Shown one piece after another: positions 1 to 8,717 of a DNA stretch of 64,000 nt. Below the pieces are notes generated by a model, which did not search any database, was not told the DNA's origin, and saw only the letters and a program-made list of their open reading frames with translations. The translations under genes were made by a program, and so were the position numbers. The DNA is taken from NCBI GenBank assembly GCA_020625875.1, contig JAHLAX010000033.1, positions 84,138 to 148,137 on the forward strand. The letters are read 5' to 3'. The stretch's first letter is position 1, and each line of letters begins with the position of its first letter. This DNA is from a bacterium. Its GTDB lineage: Bacteria > Bacillota > Clostridia > Oscillospirales > Acutalibacteraceae.

Positions 1-550
1 AAGCTGCTTTTATAAGTCCGCCTGTTTTTAGGTCGTTACACTCGAGGACTTCTTCGTATGAAGCGGACTTTTTCTCGTTTTCAAGGTCAATAACCTGTCC
101 GCCGACCATACCCTTTGCTCCGCAAAATCTCGACAAAGTATTGATACATTTAACGGCTTTATTCGCTCCCGCTTTATTAACGGTTTCAGGGAGTGACATA
201 ACTTCAAAAGCAAGACTCTGAAGCGCGTCGCCCGCGAGCAAGGCTGTATCCTCGCCAAAAACTTTATGGTTTGAGGGCTTTCCGCGTCTCATATCGTCGT
301 CGTCCATACACGGAAGGTCATCATGAATAAGCGAATATGTATGAATATACTCGATAGCGCACGCGAACGGCAAAGCTGTTTCAACATCACCGCCGCATAG
401 TCTGCAGAACTCAATAACTAACTGAGGACGCACGCGCTTTCCGCCAGCGTCGACACTATAACGCATTGAGTCGAATAGTTTTTTTATTAAGATATTGTCA
501 TTCGGTAAATAAGAATACAGCGCGTTTTCAATTATATTGAGGTCAATCAT
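1..550 (-). CDS. ispA: Polyprenyl (farnesyl/geranylgeranyl) diphosphate synthase, partial
   Basis: Condenses isopentenyl diphosphate with allylic diphosphates to feed undecaprenyl carrier and other isoprenoids; cytoplasmic. The first 183 codons are present and the gene runs off the left edge, so the 3' part is missing. Visible motifs: GGKRVRP at residues 36-42, the first Asp-rich motif DDLPCMDDDD at 77-86 and GMVGGQVIDL at 147-156. The second Asp-rich motif, expected near residue 220, lies outside the window. The ATG (548-550) overlaps the end of xseB by 8 nt, implying translational coupling; xseB-ispA adjacency is usual in Firmicutes. Product chain length cannot be decided from this half. 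Confidence 0.93.
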   Translation of the reverse strand, partial: MIDLNIIENALYSYLPNDNILIKKLFDSMRYSVDAGGKRVRPQLVIEFCRLCGGDVETALPFACAIEYIHTYSLIHDDLPCMDDDDMRRGKPSNHKVFGEDTALLAGDALQSLAFEVMSLPETVNKAGANKAVKCINTLSRFCGAKGMVGGQVIDLENEKKSASYEEVLECNDLKTGGLIKAA

Positions 551-770
551 CGAACACATCACCTGTCTTATTAAGCTTTTCAAAGCGCTCGTTAATCTCA
601 GTTATTCTAAGTTTGCAATCGTCGAGCTGCTTATAACAAAACTCCATTAGCTTGAACGCTTTTTCGTAACACTCCATACTCTCTTCAAGAGAAAGATTGC
701 CTTTTTCAAGCTTTTCAACGTACGCGTTAATCTGCTCATGGGCGCTTTCGAAAGTTAATTCATTACTCAT
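543..770 (-). CDS. xseB: Exodeoxyribonuclease VII small subunit
   Basis: 75-residue helical small subunit of exonuclease VII, the ssDNA exonuclease that works with XseA. The family core is seen as FESAHEQINAYVEKLEKG followed by SLEESMECYEKAF, the usual length and charge pattern. Its ATG lies inside the last codons of whiA (8-nt overlap) and its stop overlaps the ispA start, so whiA-xseB-ispA are tightly coupled. Its partner xseA is not next door but at 55924-57138; in most Firmicutes the two are adjacent. See the finding on operon exchange. Confidence 0.92.
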   Translation of the reverse strand: MSNELTFESAHEQINAYVEKLEKGNLSLEESMECYEKAFKLMEFCYKQLDDCKLRITEINERFEKLNKTGDVFDD

Positions 771-1689
771 TATTTTTATCCTCCGTTACTTTAGCGGCGA
801 TTTTATATAAACGATCAATCCTGTGATTAACGCCGCTGCGGGAAATATTAAGATTCTGAGACAACTCATTTAAAGACATTTCGGGATTATCAAGTCTCAA
901 ATTTGCTAATTCAATAAGCTCATCAGGCAGCTTGTCCAGACCGACAGTGTTCTTAATGGTGTTTATAGCGCGTATCTGTCTTGCTGAAGCGTCGGCAAGT
1001 TTTTTTATATTAGATAGCTCTGAATTCTGGCGGCGGTTCAAGTCGTTGCGTATATCTTTGTAGGCGGAGGCTTCAATTACAGCCATAACCGAATTGCCCG
1101 CTCCTATGAAGCCTAAAAAATCACAAATGTTTTCGCTGCCCTTAAGATAGACCAGATAGCTGCCTTTTCTCGGAGTAACTTTCGGGTTAACCGAGAAAAC
1201 CTCAACCTCGCCTATAAAATGCAAAAGATTGTCCGCAAGAGTTTTATGTCGTACCATAAGCTCAAGGTGATAGCCTTTGTGAGGATTAGTAACAGAACCG
1301 CAGCTGAGAAACACTCCGCGCAAGAAACAATTGTATAAGTCCTCGCTTTCAAGGTTGGCTCGGTTGATTTTAAGATTGATGTCGTGAACAGAGTGACCGT
1401 AAAACTCATAAATAGCCTTGCACTCGTCGGGAACAACCAGTAGTATTTTGTATAAGCGAGGAACATCGCTGCTTAAATCAGTATGTTTTTCGAGTATCGG
1501 GTTAAAAAGTTCGCTTACCAGGCTCTCAAACCTCTTAACTGACGCCCGATTCTCACTTTTATAGACAATCTCGCGGGATGTAAAACGACTGGCGAACAAA
1601 AGCATACCGTAAAGCTCGGCATACTTCTGGCTATCATTATCGAGCCCGATACGTGAAAGCTCGTTTTTAACATCTGATGAAAATGACAT
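763..1689 (-). CDS. whiA: WhiA, sporulation/cell-division DNA-binding protein
   Basis: 308 aa, the usual length for WhiA. The N-terminal two thirds correspond to the LAGLIDADG-like fold and the C-terminus carries the helix-turn-helix region LSLNELSQNLNISRSGVNHR. In Streptomyces WhiA is a sporulation transcription factor; in Bacillus it binds the nucleoid and affects division. It follows rapZ with a 2-nt gap, as in the conserved rapZ-(yvcK)-whiA block, but yvcK is absent here. Its 3' end overlaps xseB by 8 nt, an unusual downstream neighbour (dnaE is commonly found downstream in Clostridia). Confidence 0.95.
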   Translation of the reverse strand: MSFSSDVKNELSRIGLDNDSQKYAELYGMLLFASRFTSREIVYKSENRASVKRFESLVSELFNPILEKHTDLSSDVPRLYKILLVVPDECKAIYEFYGHSVHDINLKINRANLESEDLYNCFLRGVFLSCGSVTNPHKGYHLELMVRHKTLADNLLHFIGEVEVFSVNPKVTPRKGSYLVYLKGSENICDFLGFIGAGNSVMAVIEASAYKDIRNDLNRRQNSELSNIKKLADASARQIRAINTIKNTVGLDKLPDELIELANLRLDNPEMSLNELSQNLNISRSGVNHRIDRLYKIAAKVTEDKNNE

Positions 1690-1691
1690 AA

Positions 1692-2555
1692 TTATTTATT
1701 TATATCTCTGTGGTATACAGAAGATTTATATCCTTGTTTTATAAAATGCTTTTTTAAGTATTCCGCGATAGCGACCGAACGATGCTTACCGCCAGTACAA
1801 CCGATACCCGCGACGAACTCCGCCTTGCCTTCTTTAAGATAAAGCGGCATACACAAATCAAGAAAATCAGTCAGTTTTTTTATAAACTGCTCGGTATCCT
1901 CGGAATTAAACACATAGTCGCGCACTTCGTCGTTATGACCTGTTTTATTCTTAAGCTCGGGGATGTAATAAGGATTTGGCAAACAGCGCACATCAAATAT
2001 TGAGTCGCAATCGTTCGGCGCGCCGTGCTTAAAACCAAAAGAAACAAATGTCAGAATAATACTCTTTTCGTTTTTGCCCAGAAATATTCTGGTAACACGT
2101 TCCTTAAGCATCTTTGTAGACACATCGGTCGTATTGATAATATGGTCAGCCAGCTTCCTGAAAGGTTCAAGATAAGAGTTTTCAAGAGAAATGGCGCTCT
2201 CGATTGAATTATCAGGAACGGAATCAGCCAAAGGATGGCGGCGGCGTGTTTCTTTAAAACGGCGAATCAAAACATCATCACGAGCGTCAAGGAAAATAAG
2301 CGTATATGGCTTGCGTTCCTCGTTAAAGCGCATAAGGTCAAAATAAAAATCATTGAGTTTATTGCCGCCGCGCGCGTCAATAACAATAGCGACACGCTTC
2401 ATAGCCTCATCGGTTGAAGATTCGCACAAGTTATAAAAAGTATATAAAAGCTGACTGGGAAGGTTATCGACACAATAAAAGCCAATATCCTCCAGTGAAT
2501 GAAGCGCCGAGGTTTTTCCGGCTCCCGACAGTCCCGTAATAATAACAAAATCCAT
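1692..2555 (-). CDS. rapZ: RapZ/YvcJ family nucleotide-binding protein
   Basis: 287 aa P-loop protein. Walker A GLSGAGKT at residues 8-15, and the characteristic C-terminal GCTGGKHRSVAIAEYL region near residue 252. In enteric bacteria RapZ is an RNase E adaptor controlling GlmZ decay; in Firmicutes YvcJ hydrolyses nucleotides and its role is less clear. It lies between murB (16-nt gap) and whiA (2-nt gap) in the hprK-murB-rapZ-whiA operon. Confidence 0.95.
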   Translation of the reverse strand: MDFVIITGLSGAGKTSALHSLEDIGFYCVDNLPSQLLYTFYNLCESSTDEAMKRVAIVIDARGGNKLNDFYFDLMRFNEERKPYTLIFLDARDDVLIRRFKETRRRHPLADSVPDNSIESAISLENSYLEPFRKLADHIINTTDVSTKMLKERVTRIFLGKNEKSIILTFVSFGFKHGAPNDCDSIFDVRCLPNPYYIPELKNKTGHNDEVRDYVFNSEDTEQFIKKLTDFLDLCMPLYLKEGKAEFVAGIGCTGGKHRSVAIAEYLKKHFIKQGYKSSVYHRDINK

Positions 2556-2571
2556 ATGTATATCCTAATCT

Positions 2572-3480
2572 TTAGTCCAGATAGATTACTTCTCTTTGAA
2601 GGTCATAGCCTGTTTCATTTTTGACAGTAGTCTGAATATATTTAATCAGGTTTTTCACGTCAGCCGCTGTCGCTCCGCCTATATTAACGATAAAGCCCGC
2701 GTGTTTTGGTGAAACCTGAGCTCCGCCTATTGTCTTCCCCTTTAGTCCGCATTTTTCAATAAGCGCGCCGGCGTAATTGCCCTCAGGGCGGCGGAATACA
2801 GAACCCGCGGAAGGAAATTCAAGCGGCTGTTTATCCTTGCGACGTGACATAAAATCATCCATACGGTTGCGAATCTCGGTACGGTTATCAAGCTTAAGCT
2901 TAAAGGTCGCGCCGATGATTGTAAATCCGTTCTCTTTATATACGCTGTGACGATAACCAAAATCCAAATCGTTTGATTTTATTGTTCCGATTTTTCCGTC
3001 TTTATCAATATGAGTGACAGAGTACACAACGTTTTTCATCTCTCCGCCGTAAGCGCCAGCGTTCATAAACACTGCTCCGCCTACAGAACCAGGGATGCCC
3101 CAGGCGAACTCAAGTCCTGTTAAAGAGGAGTTCTCAGCCTCACGGCACAGCCCCGCGAGCGACAAACCCGCTCCGCAATGGAAGGTTGTGTTGTCAAGGC
3201 GGGTAACTCTGGCAAGGTCGCCTGTCAGTCGGATAACAAGCATATCAAGTCCGTCATCATTAGCTATAATATTGCTTCCCTTGCCTAATACTATGTATTT
3301 AATTCCGAGTTCCTTACATGCGCGTACAAGCTTGCTTACATGAGAAGAATTCTCAGCCTCAGCGTACAACGCGGCGTTTCCGCCGATTTTAAAAGTTGTA
3401 AGAGAGCTAAGCGGCACGTCATACTTGGCTTTGACGCCGAGCTCGTTACATATGTTAAAAAGCTTTTCATATTTATTCAT
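2572..3480 (-). CDS. murB: UDP-N-acetylenolpyruvoylglucosamine reductase
   Basis: Reduces UDP-GlcNAc-enolpyruvate to UDP-MurNAc with NADPH, the second committed step of peptidoglycan synthesis. 302 aa, type II MurB length. FAD-binding part shows GKGSNIIANDDG and NAGAYGGEMKNVV; the C-terminal substrate domain shows PSAGSVFRRPEGNYAGALIE (with the catalytic Ser) and KHAGFIVNIGGATA, ending in the REVIYLD region carrying the conserved Glu. Second gene of the hprK operon, 26 nt downstream of hprK. Confidence 0.97.
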   Translation of the reverse strand: MNKYEKLFNICNELGVKAKYDVPLSSLTTFKIGGNAALYAEAENSSHVSKLVRACKELGIKYIVLGKGSNIIANDDGLDMLVIRLTGDLARVTRLDNTTFHCGAGLSLAGLCREAENSSLTGLEFAWGIPGSVGGAVFMNAGAYGGEMKNVVYSVTHIDKDGKIGTIKSNDLDFGYRHSVYKENGFTIIGATFKLKLDNRTEIRNRMDDFMSRRKDKQPLEFPSAGSVFRRPEGNYAGALIEKCGLKGKTIGGAQVSPKHAGFIVNIGGATAADVKNLIKYIQTTVKNETGYDLQREVIYLD

Positions 3481-3506
3481 AAATAATTTCCTTTTATACT
3501 AAGAGA

Positions 3507-4472
3507 TTAATCCCATTTATTTACAATGCGTTTTTCTATCATTTCGTCATCAATTTCCATACCGAGACTTGTCAGAAGCTCCTGAGCGGCGTTATAACCC
3601 ATCTTCTTCTGACGGTTATTCATCGCGGCTACCTCGATAATGTTGGAAAGGTTACGACCTGGCTTAACAGGAATAGTCATAATCGGAATATCAATTCCAA
3701 GAATATCCATATACTCGTTCTCGAGCCCCATTCTGTCGTAAGCTTTGGTTTTATCCCAGATTTCGAGATTAATAACCATATCAATCTTTTCGGATAGTTT
3801 AATCGAGCCCATACCAAAGAGGTTACGGGCATTAATAATGCCAACGCCTCTGAGTTCGACAAAATGACGAATATTCTGAGGTGACTGACCAATTAGAGTA
3901 CGGCTGTTAATCTTGCGAATTTCTACGGCGTCGTCAGCTATGAGGCGGTGTCCGCGCTTAATGAGCTCTATCGCGGTCTCGCTCTTACCAACTCCGCTGT
4001 CGCCGATGATAAGACAACCTTCGCCGTACACCTCGACCAGAACGCCGTGACGAGTAATACGTGGAGCAAGCTCGGTGCTCAAAAACGTAACAAGGCTCGC
4101 GACAACCTCAGATGTTAAATCTTCGGATTGAAGAATGGGAATCTGGTATTTTTCCGCAGCGGACTGCATGGGGTCTGTCGGGTCATAACCACGTGCGAGA
4201 ATAATAGCGGGAGGTCCGAACTGGAACAGTGAGTTCAACACATGATACTGCTGTTCAGCCCCGAAGCGCGCTAAAAACGAAAACTCCGTTTGTCCAAAGA
4301 CCAGTGTTCTGGTTTTATCAAAGAAATCGAAGTATCCTGTAAGCGGCAATCCGGGACGGCTGACGCTTATATTTGTAATAAACAATCCCTCGGGATCCGA
4401 CGGAAGGTACAGCGGTTTCATTGACAGGTCATCAATAATCTTTTTGATAGAAACGGAATACTCGGTAGCCAT
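3507..4472 (-). CDS. hprK: HPr kinase/phosphorylase
   Basis: Bifunctional sensor that phosphorylates or dephosphorylates HPr (and Crh) at Ser46, controlling catabolite repression with CcpA. 321 aa. His142 stands in RHGVLVEVYG, Walker A GDSGVGKS is at 157-164, followed by ADDAVEI and the signature ELRGVGIINARNLFG. First gene of the operon leading to ispA. No ptsH or lgt gene is seen beside it. ATG is preceded by AAAGGTGGGG. Confidence 0.97.
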   Translation of the reverse strand: MATEYSVSIKKIIDDLSMKPLYLPSDPEGLFITNISVSRPGLPLTGYFDFFDKTRTLVFGQTEFSFLARFGAEQQYHVLNSLFQFGPPAIILARGYDPTDPMQSAAEKYQIPILQSEDLTSEVVASLVTFLSTELAPRITRHGVLVEVYGEGCLIIGDSGVGKSETAIELIKRGHRLIADDAVEIRKINSRTLIGQSPQNIRHFVELRGVGIINARNLFGMGSIKLSEKIDMVINLEIWDKTKAYDRMGLENEYMDILGIDIPIMTIPVKPGRNLSNIIEVAAMNNRQKKMGYNAAQELLTSLGMEIDDEMIEKRIVNKWD

Positions 4473-4524
4473 AGTTTACCCCACCTTTTCACACAGGGAA
4501 TACTTCCCCATTTATACAGAGTAT

Positions 4525-4552
4525 ATTATACTACAAATTAATCCGTTTGAAA
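4525..4552 (-). promoter_or_regulatory. Possible SigA-type promoter of hprK operon
   Basis: On the minus strand TATAAT (4525-4530) is preceded after 16 nt by TTTCAA (4547-4552), a weak -35. It lies about 50 nt upstream of the hprK start and no other gene shares this orientation upstream for 150 bp. Confidence 0.45.
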
Positions 4553-4613
4553 AGAGAAAATGAAAACTTTTTGTATTTTTATTCACAAAACGCAACCGAT
4601 ATAACCGAAAGCG

Positions 4614-5339
4614 CTATTCGTTGTTTTTAGATTTATGAAATACAGCTGTAAATGATCCAGAAATATAATAAATAACAGATACCGAAAACACCGCCAGCAT
4701 TAGTCCGTCCGCGCCTTTAAAAATATTAAGAGCAACTTTATCTTTCGGCAAAAGATTAAAATACATAATAACAGCGAATATCAAAACAGAATAGATAATA
4801 AAGTAAAATCTTTTCTCTATAATAATATTGTCATACTCTAAAATAAATATTGCCGATGGATATAATAACAGAAGCGGAATAATATAGTTTTTCAACTCAA
4901 AAACTGAGAAACTGAAGTTAATCTTAAATAACGAGGATATGATGATAAACAGAAGTGAAAACGCGACAAACGGAGTTATTATGACTGAGGCTCTGCAAAG
5001 TGGCTCTAAGCCTTTTAAAGAAGCTAAAACCGAAAAACCTAGTATTAACAATATCAAAAGTATATATGAGCTGTACCCAAGGTCTTTATTCATATACTTT
5101 ACAAACTCAACGCTTATTATCCCGCATAATAATATGAGGAATAAACCCGCGAAAGATTTAACTATATATCCAAAACCGCCCTTGTAAAGATAAACAATAA
5201 TAAGGTTAATTATCAAAGCCAGAACAACAATAGCTGTCTGCAGAATTGACGGCTCGTGATCTATAAAAAGCATAACGCAAAGCGAAGATAAAAACATCGA
5301 AAAGCAAAACTGAGCAAAAGTGATATGATTATTCTTCAT
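4614..5339 (-). CDS. Short GerAB-like spore germination membrane protein
   Basis: 241 aa, almost entirely hydrophobic, with about eight predicted membrane segments. Start chosen at the ATG 5337-5339 because GGGAGG lies 8 nt upstream; the open frame runs ten codons further. It overlaps the end of gerAA by 11 nt. Position and the ITFAQFCFSMFLSS-type N-terminus suggest a GerAB (amino-acid/polyamine/organocation-like) permease subunit, but GerAB is normally about 360 aa with ten segments, so this is short and divergent. No gerAC lipoprotein gene follows. The function is inferred from position more than from sequence. Confidence 0.55.
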   Translation of the reverse strand: MKNNHITFAQFCFSMFLSSLCVMLFIDHEPSILQTAIVVLALIINLIIVYLYKGGFGYIVKSFAGLFLILLCGIISVEFVKYMNKDLGYSSYILLILLILGFSVLASLKGLEPLCRASVIITPFVAFSLLFIIISSLFKINFSFSVFELKNYIIPLLLLYPSAIFILEYDNIIIEKRFYFIIYSVLIFAVIMYFNLLPKDKVALNIFKGADGLMLAVFSVSVIYYISGSFTAVFHKSKNNE

Positions 5340-6783
5340 AAGGACTGCCTCCCTGCAAGCTCTGAACATTCATATCATATTCGGATAGCTTTTTCCACCC
5401 TAAACGCACAAAAACATCGCGCATATTCTTTTTTGAAAATGGCGCGAGAGGCGTCATATAGACAACGCCGAGAGTTGATTTTGAACACATATAAACAAGC
5501 ACAATAACTGATAACGAAGCTATACCGAGTATTCCCAGAATACCTCCCGCAAAAATAAACGACAAACGCATAACAGTTATCTGGGGATAGAGGTCGGGAA
5601 CAACATAACTGCAAATAGCCGATATAGCGACAGACATCAACGTAGGAGCGCCGATTATTCCCGCGTTAATCGCGCACTCGCCTATCACAAGCGCTCCCAC
5701 TATGCTGACAGCGTGACCTAATACCTTCGGCAGTCGCAAGCCAGATTCACGCATAACCTCATATATAAAGTCGATTACAAGAACCTCAACCATAAGCGGC
5801 AAGGGTGTATGGTCAATACTTTCTCTTATATTTGAATAAAGTATTCTAGGGAAATAATCAGGATGAAAATTTACGAGAGCGATATATATACCCGGGAACA
5901 AAACCGCGACAAAGTAAGAGATGAATTTGATGATTCTGATAATCGCGGCAAAATATGGTCTGTTTGAATAATCGTCAACAGATTGAAAGTTTTCGACAAA
6001 TAAATGAGGCATAATCAAGACAGAGGGAGTTCCGTCAACAATAATGCCGATTCTTCCCTCCATAAGCTTGCCGCATAACGTGTCGGGGCGCTCGGTTATA
6101 CCTACTCCTGTAAAAACCTCATTCTTTCCGCTGTCCTCAAGATACGGAACAAGATAACCGCTGCCGAGCAGAGTTTTGATATTACAGGCTTTTAGACGGT
6201 TACGAAGCTCTTTTACTGATGAGTTTGTTGCTTTGTTATTCAGATAAACCATACAAACTTCTGTATTGGATATTGAACCTATCGTCATTGTTTCGAATAC
6301 AAGCTGCGGAGTTTTAATACGACGCCGTATCAGGCTCATATTTACTCTAGCCGCCTCGGTAAAACCCTCTCGGCTGCCGCGCTGAACAAGCTCGCTCTCT
6401 GGCTCGGACACACTTCTGAACGCGAAGCCCTGAACACCTATTGCGAGCATACGCGCACAGCCGTCGACAGCAAGTACGGCAAATCCAGACATTGAAAATT
6501 GTATAACTTCATCAAATGTATTTATTGTAACTATTTCGCTTGCCGAGAGAATATTATTAATTAGAAAATCAAAAAGACCCTCCCCTGTTCGTTTACCAAC
6601 ATCAGCAGAGAGCATAGGATTAATCACTGAAATCGCCAGAGTTTCTTTGTCACTCATCCCCTCTGTTGTAAAAATCGCGCTTTGTTCGCCGTTTGAAAGT
6701 GTGAGTTCACGTACGGTAAAATCAGCGGAAGAAAAGGTTTTATTTCGCAGAGCGGAAATATTTTCTTTTAAAGAATTATACAC
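5329..6783 (-). CDS. gerAA: GerAA-type spore germination receptor subunit
   Basis: 484 aa. N-terminal soluble GerAA domain (residues 1 to about 270) followed by membrane segments. Family landmarks: GRIGIIVDGTPSVLIMPHLF, the region around DHTPLPLMVEVLVIDFIYE, and GECAINAGIIGAPTLM. In Bacillus and Clostridium, GerA receptors in the spore inner membrane sense germinants, GerAA forming the channel-like oligomer. Start is GTG 6783. Expected to be expressed in the forespore; a CATACTA stretch about 40 nt upstream could be a -10 for a sporulation sigma factor but no convincing -35 was found. Confidence 0.93.
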   Translation of the reverse strand: MYNSLKENISALRNKTFSSADFTVRELTLSNGEQSAIFTTEGMSDKETLAISVINPMLSADVGKRTGEGLFDFLINNILSASEIVTINTFDEVIQFSMSGFAVLAVDGCARMLAIGVQGFAFRSVSEPESELVQRGSREGFTEAARVNMSLIRRRIKTPQLVFETMTIGSISNTEVCMVYLNNKATNSSVKELRNRLKACNIKTLLGSGYLVPYLEDSGKNEVFTGVGITERPDTLCGKLMEGRIGIIVDGTPSVLIMPHLFVENFQSVDDYSNRPYFAAIIRIIKFISYFVAVLFPGIYIALVNFHPDYFPRILYSNIRESIDHTPLPLMVEVLVIDFIYEVMRESGLRLPKVLGHAVSIVGALVIGECAINAGIIGAPTLMSVAISAICSYVVPDLYPQITVMRLSFIFAGGILGILGIASLSVIVLVYMCSKSTLGVVYMTPLAPFSKKNMRDVFVRLGWKKLSEYDMNVQSLQGGSPYEE

Positions 6784-6861
6784 ATAATCACCCGATTTAA
6801 TTTTGGCTTATATAGTATGTATTATTCAAACGTATAAGGCAATAGTATAAATGGTGATTGA

Positions 6862-7536
6862 ATGTTTGTAACGATAATCAGAACGATTCTTTTATATATA
6901 CTGATAATATTCGCCGTAAGAGTTATGGGCAAGCGGCAACTAAGCGACCTGCAGCCATCTGAGCTCGTGATAACACTTATAATAGCGGATATTGCGTCAA
7001 TACCTATGGAGGACAACTCTCGCCCGTTGTTGTCGGGAATAATACCAATGCTTGTTCTTGTAGCGCTGGAAATTATCGTCAGCGTATGTATGATGAAAAA
7101 CTCGCGTTTCAGAAAGCTGATTTGCGGAAGCCCTGTTATGATTATCGAAAACGGAAAGCTGCTTCAGAACGAGATGAAACGGCTGAGAATCACAACCGAG
7201 GATTTATGCGTTCAATTAAGACAATCGGGTGTTTTTTCAATTGAGGATGTAGAGTACTGTATAGCAGAAACAAACGGAAAACTCAGCGTTCTTCAAAAGC
7301 CCTCAAAACGAAATCCGACAGCTGAGGATATGAACATTAATATTCAAGACACGGGGATTGAAACCGTTATAATAAACGACGGAGAATTCTTGAATAATTC
7401 GTTAAAGCTTGTTGATTCAAACACAAAAAACATAAAAGGAATATTAAAAAAAGAAAACACTAATATAAAAGATGTTTTTATAATGACATACAATCAGAAT
7501 GGAGATTACAGAATCATAAAGAAGGATAAGATATGA
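6862..7536 (+). CDS. DUF421 (YetF-like) membrane protein
   Basis: 224 aa. Three N-terminal membrane segments, then the DUF421 cytosolic domain with VMGKRQLSDLQPSELVITLI and the PVMIIENGKLLQNEMKRLRI region. DUF421 proteins have been linked to the Bacillus spore inner membrane (2Duf/YetF), and DUF421-DUF4363 pairs are common in spore-forming Clostridia. Divergent from gerAA and overlaps the next gene by 4 nt (ATGA). Molecular function unknown. Confidence 0.85.
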   Translation: MFVTIIRTILLYILIIFAVRVMGKRQLSDLQPSELVITLIIADIASIPMEDNSRPLLSGIIPMLVLVALEIIVSVCMMKNSRFRKLICGSPVMIIENGKLLQNEMKRLRITTEDLCVQLRQSGVFSIEDVEYCIAETNGKLSVLQKPSKRNPTAEDMNINIQDTGIETVIINDGEFLNNSLKLVDSNTKNIKGILKKENTNIKDVFIMTYNQNGDYRIIKKDKI

Positions 7537-7916
7537 AGAGAGTATATATCGCTGTTGTATTTTTGATATTATGTATAACGGTCGGGACTGTTGAGTTTAT
7601 AACAATAAACTCGAATGTGAATAACTATCTTGATAAGATAGAAAAAACTTCAACAATGGTAAAAAGAAACGAAATTAAAAAAGCTAAAAGTATATTGAAA
7701 GATACCGCTTTCAGCTTCGATAAATACAGCAAGAACGTTATGTACTGCTACTACAGGCACGACGATCTATCGGAAATAACTGATGATTTATACACGCTTG
7801 AGGATATGCTGGATGACAATCGGGTAGAAGACTATCACGAAAAAAGCCATCTGCTTATAAAAAAGCTCCTTTCCCTGAAGGAAAAGGAGCATATAACAAT
7901 TCAGAATATTCTATAG
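7533..7916 (+). CDS. DUF4363 family protein
   Basis: 127 aa with an N-terminal membrane anchor (residues 5-25) and a helical extracytoplasmic part rich in Lys/Asp/Glu. The sequence resembles DUF4363 proteins, which are usually encoded behind a DUF421 gene, as here. Its last 19 codons contain a hairpin that serves as an intrinsic terminator for the convergent transporter operon. Function unknown. Confidence 0.75.
   Translation: MKRVYIAVVFLILCITVGTVEFITINSNVNNYLDKIEKTSTMVKRNEIKKAKSILKDTAFSFDKYSKNVMYCYYRHDDLSEITDDLYTLEDMLDDNRVEDYHEKSHLLIKKLLSLKEKEHITIQNIL
7859..7890 (-). terminator. Terminator of the znu-like operon, inside the DUF4363 coding sequence
   Basis: On the minus strand the arms GCTCCTTTTCC and GGAAAGGAGC pair around a short loop and are followed by six T. 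It begins about 20 nt after the permease stop codon and overlaps the coding 3' end of the convergent gene. Confidence 0.8.
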
Positions 7917-8717
7917 TTTAGATTTTATCTTTGAGATTATCAGGAACACAATGAACACCGCGCAGTTAAACAGAACTACTGTCGGCCCTGTGGGTATATC
8001 GAGATAATAAGAAAGCACAAGTCCGCACAAGAAACAAATTACCGACAAAATTCCAGAGGAAACTATAACGGATTTGAAAGACTTGCATAGCTTCATCGAG
8101 GACAATGCGGGGAAAATTATGAGAGCTGAAATCAAAAGCGTGCCCATAATACGCATACCGATTACGATTGTAAGCGCGGTAAGCAGCGCGATAATCATAT
8201 TATAAAGCGAAGGTCTGATTCCCGAAGCTTTTGAAAACTCCTCGTCAAAAGTAACCGCGAAAATCTTGTTATAGAAAACAGAGAATACGCCTATTACAAC
8301 AACAGCGAGAATAACACATAAAACAGTATCAGCCTTTGTCGTGGCTAAAATAGAGCCAAAAAGATAAGTGTTCAAATCGGTGTTCAGCCCTGATACACTG
8401 GCGACAATTACACCGACAGCCAAAGCTGTACACGAAATAACCGCGATCGCGGCGTCACCGTTAAGCTTGCTGTTTTTTGAAAGTCTCAAAAGGAAAAAGG
8501 CTGCTATAAGAACAACTGGCACAGCAACGCCGAGCGGCGCTAAATTAGCCGCGGCGGCAACCGCCAAAGCGCCGAAACCTACGTGGGAAAGTCCGTCGCC
8601 TATCATTGAGTATCGCTTGAGCACCAATACAACGCCTAAAAGCGCTGAACACAGCGAAACGAGCGTTCCGATAATCAGCGCTCTGACCATAAAATCATAG
8701 GAAAGTATTTCAATCAT
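7911..8717 (-). CDS. znuB: Zn/Mn-type ABC transporter permease
   Basis: 268 aa, ABC-3 (ZnuB/MntB/TroC) family with about eight membrane segments; GDGLSHVGFGALAVAAA is the conserved cytoplasmic-loop region. Start at ATG 8715-8717, which has GGGGAGG 8 nt upstream and overlaps the ATPase gene by 4 nt; the frame is open ten codons further. Last gene of the substrate-binding protein-ATPase-permease operon. The metal (Zn versus Mn or Fe) cannot be told from the permease. Confidence 0.9.
   Translation of the reverse strand: MIEILSYDFMVRALIIGTLVSLCSALLGVVLVLKRYSMIGDGLSHVGFGALAVAAAANLAPLGVAVPVVLIAAFFLLRLSKNSKLNGDAAIAVISCTALAVGVIVASVSGLNTDLNTYLFGSILATTKADTVLCVILAVVVIGVFSVFYNKIFAVTFDEEFSKASGIRPSLYNMIIALLTALTIVIGMRIMGTLLISALIIFPALSSMKLCKSFKSVIVSSGILSVICFLCGLVLSYYLDIPTGPTVVLFNCAVFIVFLIISKIKSKL

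Noticed and set aside
1..258. 76-codon minus-strand frame at the left edge
   Set aside because: Out of frame with the clear polyprenyl synthase motifs that occupy the same strand.
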